Below, piece by piece: positions 36,651 through 50,310 of a DNA stretch of 64,000 nt. The notes under the pieces were generated by a model. That model was not told the DNA's origin. It ran no database searches and worked only from the letters and a program-made list of their open reading frames with translations. Source of the stretch: Scylla paramamosain (lineage: Eukaryota; Arthropoda; Malacostraca; Decapoda; Portunidae); contig NC_087167.1 of NCBI RefSeq assembly GCF_035594125.1, positions 2,812,501 to 2,876,500 of the forward strand, in the 5' to 3' direction. The position numbers and the translations under genes are program-made. Positions within the stretch are counted from its first letter, which is position 1, and each line of letters starts with the position of its first letter.

Positions 36651-36902
36651 ACATAACAACTGCACGTAGCTAGTAAATTTGTTCTGCTCCTGCCTCTTTA
36701 ATGACTACTGATGATCGTGTGATTCGAGGAACGGCTACTCCTCTTCAAAGATTTCTTGCGCGTCTCTCCTGCTGGGGTGCTGGGAGTGGCCTCAGAATAC
36801 GGCCCTGGGGGATGCCGGGCCTGCCTTGCTGAGTAACGGTTTGCTGTGGAGGTTTACAGTGCTCTCCCATCCAAGCCTGCGGTTCCCCTTCCCCTAAAAC
36901 CA

Positions 36903-37012
<110 letters not shown>

Positions 37013-37071
37013 AAACGAATGTGGAGTCAAAATTAACATAAATGCACTAAAAAGGAAATAACTTAGGAATC

Positions 37072-37073
<2 letters not shown>

Positions 37074-37103
<30 letters not shown>
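37074..37103. repeat. (GA)n microsatellite, 30 bp
   Basis: Perfect GA tract 67 bp after the 100-bp CT tract. Confidence 0.97.
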
Positions 37104-37104
<1 letters not shown>

Positions 37105-37162
37105 AAAGGTGAAAGAGGAACTGAAATGACTTCGTACTTAAATGGCAAAAAGAGTGAATGTT

Positions 37163-37163
<1 letters not shown>

Positions 37164-37229
<66 letters not shown>
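37164..37229. repeat. (GA)n microsatellite, 66 bp
   Basis: Perfect GA tract. With the CT tract at 36907 it could form a hairpin of over 60 bp in single-stranded form. Confidence 0.98.
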
Positions 37230-37232
<3 letters not shown>

Positions 37233-37931
37233 TCCAACTCCAACTCAACCTTTAGTTATGGCGCACGGTTCGCCTTCAGCCACCCTCCGGAGCCAGTGAC
37301 GGGTATAGAATGGGTGTGCTTTTGTCCCTTCCCCCCCTAGAGGTCGCTGGAGAACAATACCCGTGGCCTTAATACTGTGGTGGGCAGTGCTTGGAGGAGA
37401 GGCGAGTGGGCCACGTAATTGGAGAGGGAGACTGGATATGGGGTAAAGAAGGAAGAGGGTTGCAGTATACAGAAGCTACTGGTGACAGCATACAAGCGTG
37501 GCAGACCTTTTCTTCTCTTTTTCCTTCTTTCCTCACGTAGGAGCCAGGCTAAGGTCAGGTTGGTTTCCTTTAAATTTTTTCATCTCTTCCTCCTTCCCTG
37601 AGCTGCGTGCCGGTACATCAGGGATTAATAAAGCCAAGTAGAAGTGGATATCGGGTTTGTATGGTTTGAGGTGCCATCTGCTAAACTTCTTCCTGTAGTA
37701 GTAGTATTTGCAATGGATAGGCACTTGATGGTCTGATTGGTAAATTGGTGTAATGTTTTCGTGCTGACCACTCTGATGTTCCTTGTCTCTTGTTTTGAGT
37801 GTCTGTAGTATTGTTAGTGTATATAAATGTTTGGTAGTTTTAAGAAAAGGTTGGGGATGTCACGTAGAAGGAAGTGTACAAGATAAATAGGAGGAAATGT
37901 GGAAAATGTGACTGATTGCATTATGTGTTAG

Positions 37932-38031
<100 letters not shown>

Positions 38032-38048
38032 AGTCTCTGTGTGTGTGA

Positions 38049-38534
38049 TTGTGTGTGCACCTTCACTGGCACTTGTTTATTGTTTTGGGCACCACCGCCA
38101 TCACGATCACATTCCTGCCAGTGTGTATCCCAACCCCAGCTTGTACAATCCCCATCCCCCCTACCCTCCCCAATGTATCAGCACGCCCCTCATCGCCTGC
38201 CGCCGTCAATAGCACCACTACGCAAACAACAGTCACTTTTGGGGGAGTAAAAGAAGAGAAAAAACGTGGCCCCGCCCGCTTCACCGCCACCATCATCATC
38301 ACTACCCGTCTCAGGCCTCTCAACCAAGTCCACTCCGGCCACCCAGCACTCCCCTACCCCCTTCTCTGTCCCCACTCCCGCCCCACCCAGCCCCTCCCCG
38401 CCTCGCCAAGCCGCCACACATCACCACTCTGGCCACCCACAGTCCCGCGGAGACCCAGCATTACGCAGGTGAAGTTCTCGTTACGCTCAGAATCAACAAC
38501 CGAGGTAATGGCAACAGTGCGGAGGCGAGGTTAA
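38049..38534 (+). other. G-poor stretch with a 161-codon open frame
   Basis: C- and A-rich on this strand. The predicted product is low-complexity Pro/Ser/Thr with no recognisable domain. The frame is probably open because T-A-G and T-G-A words are scarce. Confidence 0.3.
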
Positions 38535-38862
38535 CTCTGGGACGCTCCAAGAGGGCGCCTCGGAGGGCAGTCATTAGCGGTATTCTTATCCCGGGTAGTT
38601 TATGAATCCATCCTCGTAGTAACCAATTAGAATCAGCCGGCTTGATTGGCGGGAAGATGTGATTGGTGGACGGGCCGCGTCTCTGGTCCGGGTAAGGAAG
38701 GACTGATGGGGGAAGAGCTCCAACGAGAAGGGATGGAATGAACGGCTTCCATCGCCATAAAGCAGAGTGCAGCACACAAGGGCACCGCGAGGCAGACGGG
38801 CGGACCAATCTGGAATTCACCGCATCTGTTTTAGTCTAACATCAAGTTGCTTTTATCTTAAA

Positions 38863-39060
38863 GCAATTTGTTTTCTTTGTTTTTAGGTGTGCACGCTATG
38901 TGGTCCCGATGTTGTGCCGAATCAATCAATTAATCGTGATGTAGTGTCTCCTGGCGCAGGCTTCTCACAGGGCGGGGTGTCTGGGTGTGACGCGTTGTGG
39001 GGCATCCAGGACAGGCCTCCGCCCCTTCACAGCCTCCCTTCAAGGCCGCCCATCGCCTGA
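38863..39060 (+). other. Strong acceptor with open tail
   Basis: CAATTTGTTTTCTTTGTTTTTAG ends at 38886, an almost ideal pyrimidine tract. The sequence then stays open for 57 codons (VCTLCGPDVVPNQS...SRPPIA) to TGA at 39058-39060. No poly-A signal or good donor follows. The base after AG starts GTGTGC, so a weak ratchet-type site is also conceivable. Unrecognised peptide. Confidence 0.2.
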
Positions 39061-40112
39061 TTAATGTCTGTTATCTTTCTTAAATTCCAACCCAATACTT
39101 CGTGTCTTTTTCAAATCCGTAATCCATTTATTGTCCGCGGGTTACGAGGCTGCTTCAGGTCGTGGTGCTTGTGATGGAATTCAGGCTGTGGTGAGGGAAG
39201 CCACGGAAAGTACACATCAGGTGAACGTGGCCGCTGTATGTACATACGTGAAAAAAAAGTAATATTTATGTGCTCAAGTGTTAGTCGACTTTTGCCACCT
39301 GTTTTTAATGATTTATCGAATGTGTGCGTTGTTCAAGGTTAGCAGTTACACACACTTAGGAGGCTCGGGTAATGAAACCAGCTCGCCGCGGACAGGTTGT
39401 GGGAGAAGCGGCTCGGAACAAGTTAGGGTGTAATCAGGCACATTCCAGCCAGCTACAAATACCTTTTTATTTGCCGATAGTTTCAGTTAATTAGCCGAAT
39501 GCCATATTTGCTTGCGCGATGAAGTAGTTAGCCTTGCTGGTTGGGGAGTCGAATTATAAGTCTGTCCCAGAGTGGGCACTGATGCGTCCCTCTCTGTGTC
39601 CTGCAGTGATGGTTTGAAGGATGAATATCTAGACTATATATAGCGTCTGAGGTAATGTCTTTGTTAAATCATTAAGTTTCGTAACGGCAGTACTATGCAG
39701 CTGGCACAACGAGTGATGTCATATTGTGCAAAAATGTTTCGTACCAAAACGCATCCTCAGACGACTGCTTCCCCCTTTCACATACTCAGTTTTTAAGCTT
39801 TGTGTATCTATTATTAGAAAGCAGGTTATTAGTCTTATGTTGCTTTCTATTCTAAATTCACTGCATTATGTGACATCCCTTCTAGATGCAATTGTACTTG
39901 ATTTTATTCTTACGATGACGGAAAGAAAAGGAAATATATTCTGTCTCCCACGTCACCTTTACCCTCCTTATAGTTTGCTCAGGTATATTTTTGGAAAGGT
40001 TTTGCTTTTAACTTAATAATATATGATGGTCTTAGTACGCATCACATCGTGTACCTTCTTATGGTCCACGGTAGGGATTAGTTCATTAAAAGTTTACCAC
40101 TGACTGACAAGT

Positions 40113-40328
40113 TTAACCCTATCGCTTCTAGACAATTCTTCCCATAATCACCTTCACTGTTTTAAAACACTTATATTTGGCTTTACAGTTTCACATATAC
40201 TTTTATATAGCCCTAAAAAGACAAAATTAACCTCCTATTCTTTCGATTTTTCTATATGTCCATGCAGACATTTTTTTTTCAATGCGCTGAATGTTAAGAA
40301 GGGAAGACTGTGGCAATGAAAGGATTAA
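40113..40328. mobile_element. Complete TTAA-bounded short element, family B
   Basis: TTAA at 40113-40116 and 40325-40328 enclose 208 bp. The ends are CCCTATCGCTTCTAGACA and, read from the other side, ATCCTTTCATTGCCACAG, imperfect inverted repeats. The second end closely matches the terminus at 12253 (CCCTTTCAGTGCCAC). AT-rich interior without coding capacity. Consistent with a piggyBac-like internally deleted element. Confidence 0.55.
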
Positions 40329-40663
40329 TTAATGGAACGCATAATCGAGATGACATGATTCCACTCCTGCGACCAAATATAGCAAGTCAGGCGTGCTTGT
40401 CATATGAGGCTGCGTCGTGAACAGGTGCAGACCTCTTTGGCTTCCCTCGTCTTCGGAGTTGACGTCATGCGGATAGCCTGGCGCAGCGGTGACGTGGGAA
40501 CCCGCCGGCCGTGTGGGAGGACGACTCGGGCCAGAAGTAATAAGATGGACCGAAGGCGTTATCAGCACCGAGTGTGGGCGTGGCGGAGATGTCCTGCTTA
40601 GCTCCCGATTTTTGTGTCCTCACCAGACCAGGTTGTCGTGAGGGAAAAAGTAAAACTCAGAAG

Positions 40664-40665
<2 letters not shown>

Positions 40666-40702
<37 letters not shown>
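40666..40702. repeat. (GA)n microsatellite, 37 bp
   Basis: Perfect GA tract. Confidence 0.97.
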
Positions 40703-40707
<5 letters not shown>

Positions 40708-41456
40708 CAGAAAGGATGACGCGTGTTCATGCTTCTTTTAAAAGTGTAGGGATGGGATAATCAGATAGAGTGCTTTCTCTCTTAATGTTATCCTCTTATT
40801 TCATAGACTTACATAAAGGTATCTTGTCGAGTCTACGCCGCGTCACACTCAACACGGCTACGCTTCCTTAAATCCCTCCCTCAAGGTGACGCATGGCCGG
40901 GGGAGAGGCGGTGCATTCAGCGTGATATGGTCTTGGGTCAGATACCCTTACACCTCGGCTACAGAGCATGGGGCACCTTAATTGAGGGGTTGAGCCAGGG
41001 CGGATAAATGAGAGGGTTGGAGGGTGGCGTGAGGTACTGAGGTGGAGGCTGGGTCGTGGCCGAGACGTCTGACTCACGCCTCACACGCCAAACCACCAGG
41101 ACACAAAGGTCACCCCCAGATCACAAAGCCCAGACTGCGTGGTCTCGACGCGTATCGCCTCCCTGGCAAGGAACGCGGCCTTCCCAACATGCTTCCGGGC
41201 ACCTCTCGCCACTCCAAGAAGAGGAAAAACCTGACTGGACTTCAAAACAGCAACATTTGTTCCAAGGTCTGAGAACACTACTTTTGTTTGAACACTGGAA
41301 ATGAAAAGTAAATATCTGCAAAAAGCGAACACTAAGAAACACCTTGCCTCGGGTGCCAGTAGAGCACATTCCTCTCAATGGTTACGACTCGCCGCGAGGA
41401 GTGTCCGGGTTTACTGAACCGAGTAAACTATATCTCGCGTGTTGGACTGGACGCAC

Positions 41457-41474
41457 CTGCTGCTGCTGCTGCTG
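41457..41474. repeat. (CTG)6 run
   Basis: Short trinucleotide run; reads as six Gln on the minus strand. Confidence 0.95.
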
Positions 41475-42054
41475 TTCCGTGGGTGGAGCCGCTCTCGATA
41501 GGAAGGGGATGGTCTTTACGATGCCAGTGTGCTGAGTAGGTTGGTAAGATGAGGTTAGAAATTTAGGTAAGCCAGAATACATTAAGAGGTGTTTTTATGC
41601 TCTGAACACGAACATGAAGAGGGGGAGACATTTATAGTTTAGCACATTATGTAGTTTATATTATAAGGAGCGAGCTTTTATGGACAGCATCCTTTGTGCT
41701 TTACGGGATCACAAGTGGATGGGAAGTCTGCCTGAGAAATCATGTGGCCAGTCAGTCCTTGAAGCAACCTTAAAAAAATATTTGATTTTGCTGCGTAGAA
41801 ATTTTCCAATCGAGGGAGTGGCTCTCACCTCTACGAACGCCCTAACGTGATTACAGAGCGGCGATTGTGGATGACATGATTCCCGAGATCGAGAGAGGAT
41901 GGATCAGCGGGTGTTGCCGGTGACGAAGCCGCGGCCCCGGGCTGACGCAGGGTGTGGGTGTCGCGATGATGTGTCGCCATATTTGTTGTGTCTCTACTGC
42001 GGGAAAACACAGGGACGCTTTTCTTTACGATGGATAAATTCTTTGAGGTATTTT

Positions 42055-42283
42055 CTCAGACAGGAATGACTTAAAAAAGGAACGTTTTAGATGATTAGTG
42101 TTAGGAAACAGACATATGAAGGAAGCAATACCGGAGATTGAATGGCCTTATAACTTTGTGCATCTGCTCAGACAAGGGGTGACTTAGGAAGCTTTTAGAT
42201 GATTAGCGTGGAATATCTTGTTAGTTAAATGACAGGCGAGTGAAAGGAACGTGGAGATTGAATGGCCTTGCCGTGATTCATGT
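42055..42283. repeat. Diverged tandem duplication, 2 x ~112 bp
   Basis: Units begin CTCAGACA near 42055 and 42167. Both contain TGACTTA, TTTTAGATGATTAG, and GAGATTGAATGGCCTT in order, with insertions between. Confidence 0.85.
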
Positions 42284-43749
42284 GTCAGGAGGGACGGAGG
42301 GCGTGGCTGAGGCGAAGGGACGAAGACGGAGACGGTGACGCACGACCAACTCACGGCTTCGTCCTTCTCCACTTTTTGTACTTCCGAAAAACCCACTAAT
42401 TACCCTTGTTGAGACAGGCCATGTTGGTTGTGTAGGCTAAGTCTGTCTCATCCTCCAGCTAGATAACATTACTTAAGACGGATTATATCGATTTATTGCT
42501 GGACGTCTCCGGTTGCTGCAGGCTGCGTATCGGAGGTAGGTGGCGGAGGGTACGGTAGGAAGGAGCTGGAGGGAAGAAAGGGGGTGTAGAGAGTAGCGTG
42601 AGAGACACAAGCAGTACGTACACAAGGGCGTACAGGTAAGGTTTCTTCACGTCTAGGCTCAGGTGTAGACTAAGTGGCATTTTTTTTTTCACTTTCCCCT
42701 TCTGAGGCTTCGTGGCTCGGCTTCTCGTCTTTTTAAGCTCTGGGACGAAGACGACAAAGTGATGGTGTATTCTAATGAGTGCCTGGGACCCTCCTGCTCC
42801 CCTATCTCTCACCCGCCACTCTCCGCGCCACTGCCTCATCATCTCAGCCTTGCATTACTCTGTCCGTCGTTGTGAGATAGATCGGCACTGAATGGGAATA
42901 TCTGGTAGCGGTTTCGTCTTCATCATCTAAGAGGAAGCAGCGTCACTCTCATAACTGTGGTGGGTTACCGAGCCTCAAAACATACATGGAACAAAGAGTA
43001 ACTGAACATTTTTTTGCGCTGTAGATAATGTGTGTGCCGGTGCAGGGTAGAGCTACTGATACATAATTGCAAAAATAATGTTAGTAATGTAAATAATGAC
43101 GTTATTATATGTTATTTCTTGCAAGATTTTCCTTCTACTCTGAATGCAAGCAAGTGACGTCAGTAATAACAGTGGTGTTTAAAAGCTCGTGTCTTGGTAT
43201 TTGATGCGTGTCACGTTAGTTGGAAGCAAGACGCTACAGCCAGCCAGACTTGCTAGCGGCGAAGGGCGGCCCCCGACCTGTCTGCTGCGAACACTGTGCA
43301 GGACCACCACCCGAGGGAGGGAAGGGAGAGGAGAGGCGGTGAACAGGCGAGTGGTGGACGGGGTACCGGGGACGGGCCAGGGGAGAGGCGGGACGGCGAG
43401 GAACAGTGACTCACCTGCCAGCTAAGGAGGGATGGGGAGGGTCGAGGGAAGGAAGACGGGAAACAGGAGCGATGAATGAATAGGAAGGTTATTGTTGAGG
43501 AAAATGAAAGAAGATTAAAAAGGGGGGACACGGGAGGAATTCAGAACAAAGAAAATGGACAAAGGTGACAGAAGAATAAGGGATATATTTGTAAACAATG
43601 AATGTGTGTGTGACCTCAGATGCATGGATGGGTAAAGGTAAAGAAAACGGGAGAAAGGAAAGTAAGTGGTTTGGTTTAAGTCTTGAAGCCATTTTTGAAT
43701 TGATGATGTTTGTGGTGAGAACGATTCGATGAACAAAGGATGGATGATG

Positions 43750-43752
<3 letters not shown>

Positions 43753-43839
<87 letters not shown>
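43753..43839. repeat. (GA)n microsatellite, 87 bp
   Basis: Perfect GA tract, the longest GA-oriented one in the window. Confidence 0.98.
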
Positions 43840-43840
<1 letters not shown>

Positions 43841-44088
43841 AGGTAAATACGAGTATATAACAAAATACTGAATTCCACTAAATGCAAAGTAGTAGTACAT
43901 TATGTTCACACTTTGAGTTAAGGCTGCACTTTTCTTTTTTTTTTTATTCGATCTATTGACAGTTTCCTTACTTAACCTGACAATTTTTTAGATTAGCTGT
44001 AGAAAGAAGGAGTTAAGGTCATGGGCAAACAGTTTAAGTGAGTGCAGGAGGCGACTTATGACCTAGACTATATAAACACTGGGGTACC

Positions 44089-44108
44089 TGAATGAATGAA
44101 TGAATGAA
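44089..44108. repeat. (TGAA)5 microsatellite
   Basis: Five tetranucleotide units. Read on the minus strand with flanking pyrimidines it resembles an acceptor (…TTCATTCAG at 44089), followed by the weak donor GTACCC. Confidence 0.93.
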
Positions 44109-44287
44109 GAAAGGAAAGGAATGAAAGAGAATAGGCGAGAAGGAGCATCAAGAGGATTAAATGAAAAAAAAAAAAATTACAGAAACGTTTTTTATAGTGT
44201 TGGTCATAACCCTAACGATCACAGACCATATTCCATTTCACTTATCACACACGACCCCCTGCCATGCCCTTAGCTTGGCCTGGCCCC

Positions 44288-44337
44288 ATCACCACCACCA
44301 CCACCACTCACGACCACTCACCACCACCACCACCACC
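44288..44337. repeat. Imperfect (CAC)n region
   Basis: CCA/CAC units with CTCACGACC interruptions, in G-poor sequence. Confidence 0.9.
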
Positions 44338-44719
44338 TCCCTCGGCCCCACATACGACGCAAAAGATTTCTTACAGCACTTAAATAGCACTTCACCCCTC
44401 ATAGCTTTCTCACCCTTACTTTTAAACCACATACCCACATCGTCCTCACCACGACGCCCACCCCTCCTCACCTCCCTCGCCCTCGTAACACCACTTCCAC
44501 TCTCCTCTTCAGCCAGTGGGAGTCCCTGAGGAAACCGCAAGTCCCTCTCACCCTCCCAAACCTGACGTAGCCTCCGTCTGGGGTCAGGGGAGTCTCTTAG
44601 CCTTCCTATTGTGGTCAACTCCGCCCCCTTCTACTACGTGGGAACTTGCTCCCCCCCCACACACTCCCCTCCTCTTTCCTTCCACAGCCCTCTTACCCAC
44701 CCACTCAAGTCTTTCCACT

Positions 44720-44747
44720 ACCTCCTCCTCCTCCTCCTCCTCCTCCT
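44720..44747. repeat. (TCC)n microsatellite, 28 bp
   Basis: Perfect TCC run. Confidence 0.95.
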
Positions 44748-44878
44748 GCTACCCGTCTTGGAAACTACACGCCCCACGTAACCCTTCCAGACACGTTTCC
44801 TTCCTCTCTTTCTTTCATCAACTTTTATTACGCTGTGATTTTTTTTTTTCTCGTGTAGTTATGTAGTTGGTAGTTTTT

Positions 44879-46430
<1,552 letters not shown>

Positions 46431-46601
46431 TTTGTGTGTTGTTCAGGTTGCGGGCAGTTCACCTCCACAGCTGCCCGGTGTGACAAAGCCAGCCCAGCCA
46501 AGGCCACATTTTGAGAGACAGAAGCTCCGGCAATCATCTCTGTACTTGCTTTCTGTGTCAGGGGCGCGGGGACGTTTTTCCTCCTGTCCGACCTTTTCCT
46601 T

Positions 46602-46603
<2 letters not shown>

Positions 46604-46663
<60 letters not shown>
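46604..46663. repeat. (GT)n microsatellite, 60 bp
   Basis: Perfect TG tract. Confidence 0.98.
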
Positions 46664-46664
<1 letters not shown>

Positions 46665-46894
46665 CGCATGAGGATTGTTATTATGTTAGAAATGTCATCA
46701 CCTTTGTTCGGCACTGAACGGCATATTTCTTTACATCCATGTTTGTCCATCGAAGGGACTCTGCTTAATCTTATATTAATTAATTATGTGGTTTCTCTTT
46801 GATGTTCTTTTGCAAATGTTCGTATTAGTAATGATAATAGTAGGAAGTACCGAACGTAATTAGCTGTACTAAGATTGTCCAACTAAGAGCGCAA

Positions 46895-46964
46895 AATAAT
46901 GATAATAATTATGATGATAGTAATAATAATAATAGTAATAATAATAATAATGATAATAATAATT
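46895..46964. repeat. Imperfect (AAT)n region
   Basis: AAT units with GAT and AGT variants. Confidence 0.93.
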
Positions 46965-47194
46965 AGGCATAAGCAAGTATAAGTGCAAGTACTCGTTACA
47001 TATGAGTATGTACTTATATCCGTACTTGAAGTTGTGTACGTTTGTATTTTAAATTAATGTAATGGATTCATGAACTGGTGTGTGTAATTCCTCGCACGTG
47101 CATGGACTCAAATTCCAGGCACGTAATTGACAGTTTACTAAGTGGTTATGTATAAGCAGTTGTACTTTAATGCAAGTGTGTAACTCGTGTTTAC

Positions 47195-47273
47195 TCATTG
47201 TATTTTTTTCTCCCGCAGGTAAGCATGAAGTGCAAATAGTTTGGTGTGTGATGTTGTGGCCTCCGCCGTAAGT
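47195..47273 (+). promoter_or_regulatory. Candidate recursive-splicing (ratchet) site 2 with RS-exon
   Basis: Seen: CTCAT (possible branch point, A at 47197), TATTTTTTTCTCCCG, CAG ending at 47218, and GTAAGC beginning at 47219 with no gap. A second donor, GCC|GTAAGTATG, starts at 47268, defining a 49-nt RS-exon (47219-47267). Joined to an upstream exon ending in CAG, the junction recreates CAG|GTAAGC, a usable 5' splice site. In the phase of the exon at 837-964 the 49 nt meet TAG after six codons. Same strand and same architecture as site 1, 33.7 kb upstream. Alternative: an ordinary 49-nt exon. Confidence 0.55.
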
Positions 47274-47525
47274 ATGTATGTATGTACTATCCCCTCCTTC
47301 ACCTCTTCCTCCTCCTTTTCTTTCATCTTGTTCTATTGCTCCTACTCTCCCACACTTAGTTTACTATTTGTAGTGTATTACGTAGATCAGTGGATACGTT
47401 CGTTATAGAGTCATAATATAGACCAACAAGTCACCTGGTGTATGTTATGATATATAATCTTTCTGTCCCCCTCCCTCTCCTCCTCCTCCTCCTTTTCCTC
47501 CTCCCTCTCCTCCTTGTCCTCTCAG

Positions 47526-47555
47526 CAGTGTGGTTACAGCAGCAACCAAAAATAG
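47526..47555 (+). other. Candidate 30-nt microexon
   Basis: A pyrimidine tract of about 65 bases (47459-47522), with TCC-type units, ends in TCTCAG at 47525. Thirty bases later AAATAG|GTGAGTG gives a good donor at 47556. The 30 nt keep frame; two of three phases are open (SVVTAATKN or VWLQQQPKI), but the phase left by 837-964 meets TAG at the last codon. A shorter 27-nt form is possible by using the next CAG. No database comparison was possible. Confidence 0.35.
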
Positions 47556-47671
47556 GTGAGTGCAGTCATCCGCAAAAATAATCCAGTGATAATTCTTCAG
47601 TGGCAGATACAAAAAAAACAATGAATTTCTCCAGTCTGGTGTTACACGTCAATTTATTACACTGCCAGGCA

Positions 47672-47779
<108 letters not shown>

Positions 47780-47975
47780 ATTATGCGGTTTGTTTTCCAA
47801 GCGTCAGTTTCTTCCACCCTGCTACCTTAACCGTGTGTGGAGGCTGGCGAGGGCGAGAAGTAGTGGGGGCTGAAGTGTTGGGACTCCTGGTCAGGTATGA
47901 ATAAAGTAAATTTGGGCTTAGGAAAAGGGTGATGTGGGTTGCGTGGGAAGGCATGGCATGGGTTTGGGGCTTTTT

Positions 47976-47976
<1 letters not shown>

Positions 47977-48041
<65 letters not shown>
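47977..48041. repeat. (GA)n microsatellite, ~64 bp
   Basis: Perfect GA tract. Faces the CT tract at 48136 across 94 bp. Confidence 0.98.
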
Positions 48042-48044
<3 letters not shown>

Positions 48045-48134
48045 GGGGGATGTAATTTATTTATTTTTTTTTCATAATTCGCCCCGCCGGAGGTTGAGTT
48101 TTGAGGTCCACTGCCTCACATATACGTCCACCGT

Positions 48135-48135
<1 letters not shown>

Positions 48136-48215
<80 letters not shown>
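48136..48215. repeat. (CT)n microsatellite, 80 bp
   Basis: Perfect CT tract, complementary to the preceding GA tract. Confidence 0.98.
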
Positions 48216-48221
<6 letters not shown>

Positions 48222-48479
48222 TTTTTTTTACACCATGAAGCCTGGGGAGTGAGTTTTTGCGTACTGCCACGGTATGCGCGAGCGTTTGTGTGAAGGAGGA
48301 CATGACTGTATTGACACAACGGCTCGCTGAGGAGGAAGATCATAACAGTCCGTGGATGATTCTCCGAAGGGCAAGGGGCTCACCACGGAATTAACTGACT
48401 CACGCTGAAACTTTTTTTAATGTCAATATTTGCTGTGCTGTTTTGACGGTTAAGAATATCACTGGTTGTCCTTAGGCTG

Positions 48480-48510
48480 ATTTTATTTAGCTCAGTTTTT
48501 TTTTTTTCAG
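48480..48510 (+). promoter_or_regulatory. Orphan acceptor-like poly-T/CAG
   Basis: GCTCAG followed by thirteen T and CAG ending at 48510. Good pyrimidine tract, but the downstream sequence is AT-rich with no donor before the (TA)n tract. Probably a decoy. Confidence 0.15.
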
Positions 48511-48543
48511 GAAGAAAAAATTAATATATTAATTGCATGAACA

Positions 48544-48643
<100 letters not shown>

Positions 48644-48760
48644 TTTTTCCAGTTAGAGACAGACACTGCATATCAAATTAAAGTGAATTAGGGATTAGTT
48701 GTTGCCATCTCAGAATTGTCAAATATTACACAAAGTGTGAAAGGTGGTCCGTGTGAAATG

Positions 48761-48762
<2 letters not shown>

Positions 48763-48840
<78 letters not shown>
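48763..48840. repeat. (TG)n microsatellite, 78 bp
   Basis: Perfect GT tract. Confidence 0.98.
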
Positions 48841-48843
<3 letters not shown>

Positions 48844-49767
48844 AAGTGGAGTGGGCAGTGATCGCTCAGGATGTGCAGCAGGTGAAGTGCAACAGTTTGG
48901 TGTTTGATTTAGGAGCAAAACATGAGCCATTTCTTGTGATCCCCGTGCAACACTGACTCTCGGCGCAGTAATATGATGAGGGCTGGTGGCAAGCCCAGGC
49001 ATTGGGCTCAGAACTCCAACGTGGGCCTGTTGGGTTTCTTCCCGGTGTCTCGATGCCAACCTCCCACCAGTATTCCTCCATCAGGACCTTGAAACCCCTT
49101 GGCTGTCCTTCATTCTCAAGTTATTAGGAACATATGGTGGAAAAGCTAATCGCATGTGTCCCTTTAGTTTGTTTCTCCCACTTCAATATTATAAAGGAAA
49201 AAAATCATTTGATTATGTTTTGTGTTGGTGGTAACCGCGCGGCTGGACCGGTCTGACCTTGGCTGGTGTTCAGACCCCCCTTATTGGAACCCCCAGCTCT
49301 CGCCTCCCACCCTCACCCACCACCCCCATCTTCCACCGTCAACTGGGAGATAAGGCAAGAGGCAACTGTGAGGTGTTTCATTGAGGAAAATTGATGTACC
49401 TCAGCAACAGTCTCCAGACGCTAAGGCAATTCTAACCAGCACAGCAGTCTTTTTTTCCATCTCACTATACAAGTATCCACTTTTTTTCCTAATCCTCATC
49501 GTTATGCCTCACTGTTCATCCCCTTCGGAACAGCGGGCCTGTTAGGAGGACTGGTGCTAGGCCTGTCTGCTCGCGTGTGGGAGGCTGCCGCTCTTCCATA
49601 TAGTGTAAGGTCCTGCCGTGGACGGGAGATGGAGGCAAGTAATATCCGTACATAGGTAGGCTGCTTCTCTCAAGGGCATCATTTGCGATTTTGGGTTAGA
49701 AGTGTGAGAGAAACCTGATAACCCATGTACCTAGTTTTTGGTGTATCTTAACTTGCTTCCAGTCTGT

Positions 49768-49768
<1 letters not shown>

Positions 49769-49809
<41 letters not shown>
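49769..49809. repeat. (CA)n microsatellite, 41 bp
   Basis: Perfect tract. Confidence 0.97.
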
Positions 49810-49811
<2 letters not shown>

Positions 49812-50023
49812 GGAAGATTGCCAATGAGTGTTTTTGTCGGTTGTTCATGAAAATGAGTTTTTTTACCACATGTTTATTGCGCAACTAATGATGTGCGTCG
49901 ATATTAGCTGAGCATTAGCATTATACACACCGCCACGTGAGGAAACAAACATTTGAGTGTTGTATGTACTTGTGAACCACTTGAGGTTACGAGGTCATTG
50001 TTTTCGAGGCAATTACGCAAACA

Positions 50024-50025
<2 letters not shown>

Positions 50026-50077
<52 letters not shown>
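50026..50077. repeat. (CA)n microsatellite, 52 bp
   Basis: Perfect tract. Confidence 0.98.
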
Positions 50078-50201
50078 CTGGATGCACACGTAGTCTTCAA
50101 AAGCTGTGTGGATGTGGCAAGACTGCTGACGTGCACACTTGCGTCATGGAATCTCGCCGCCTCGCCAGCGCCATCAACCAACGAATGAGGCAGCAGTTGT
50201 C

Positions 50202-50310
<109 letters not shown>

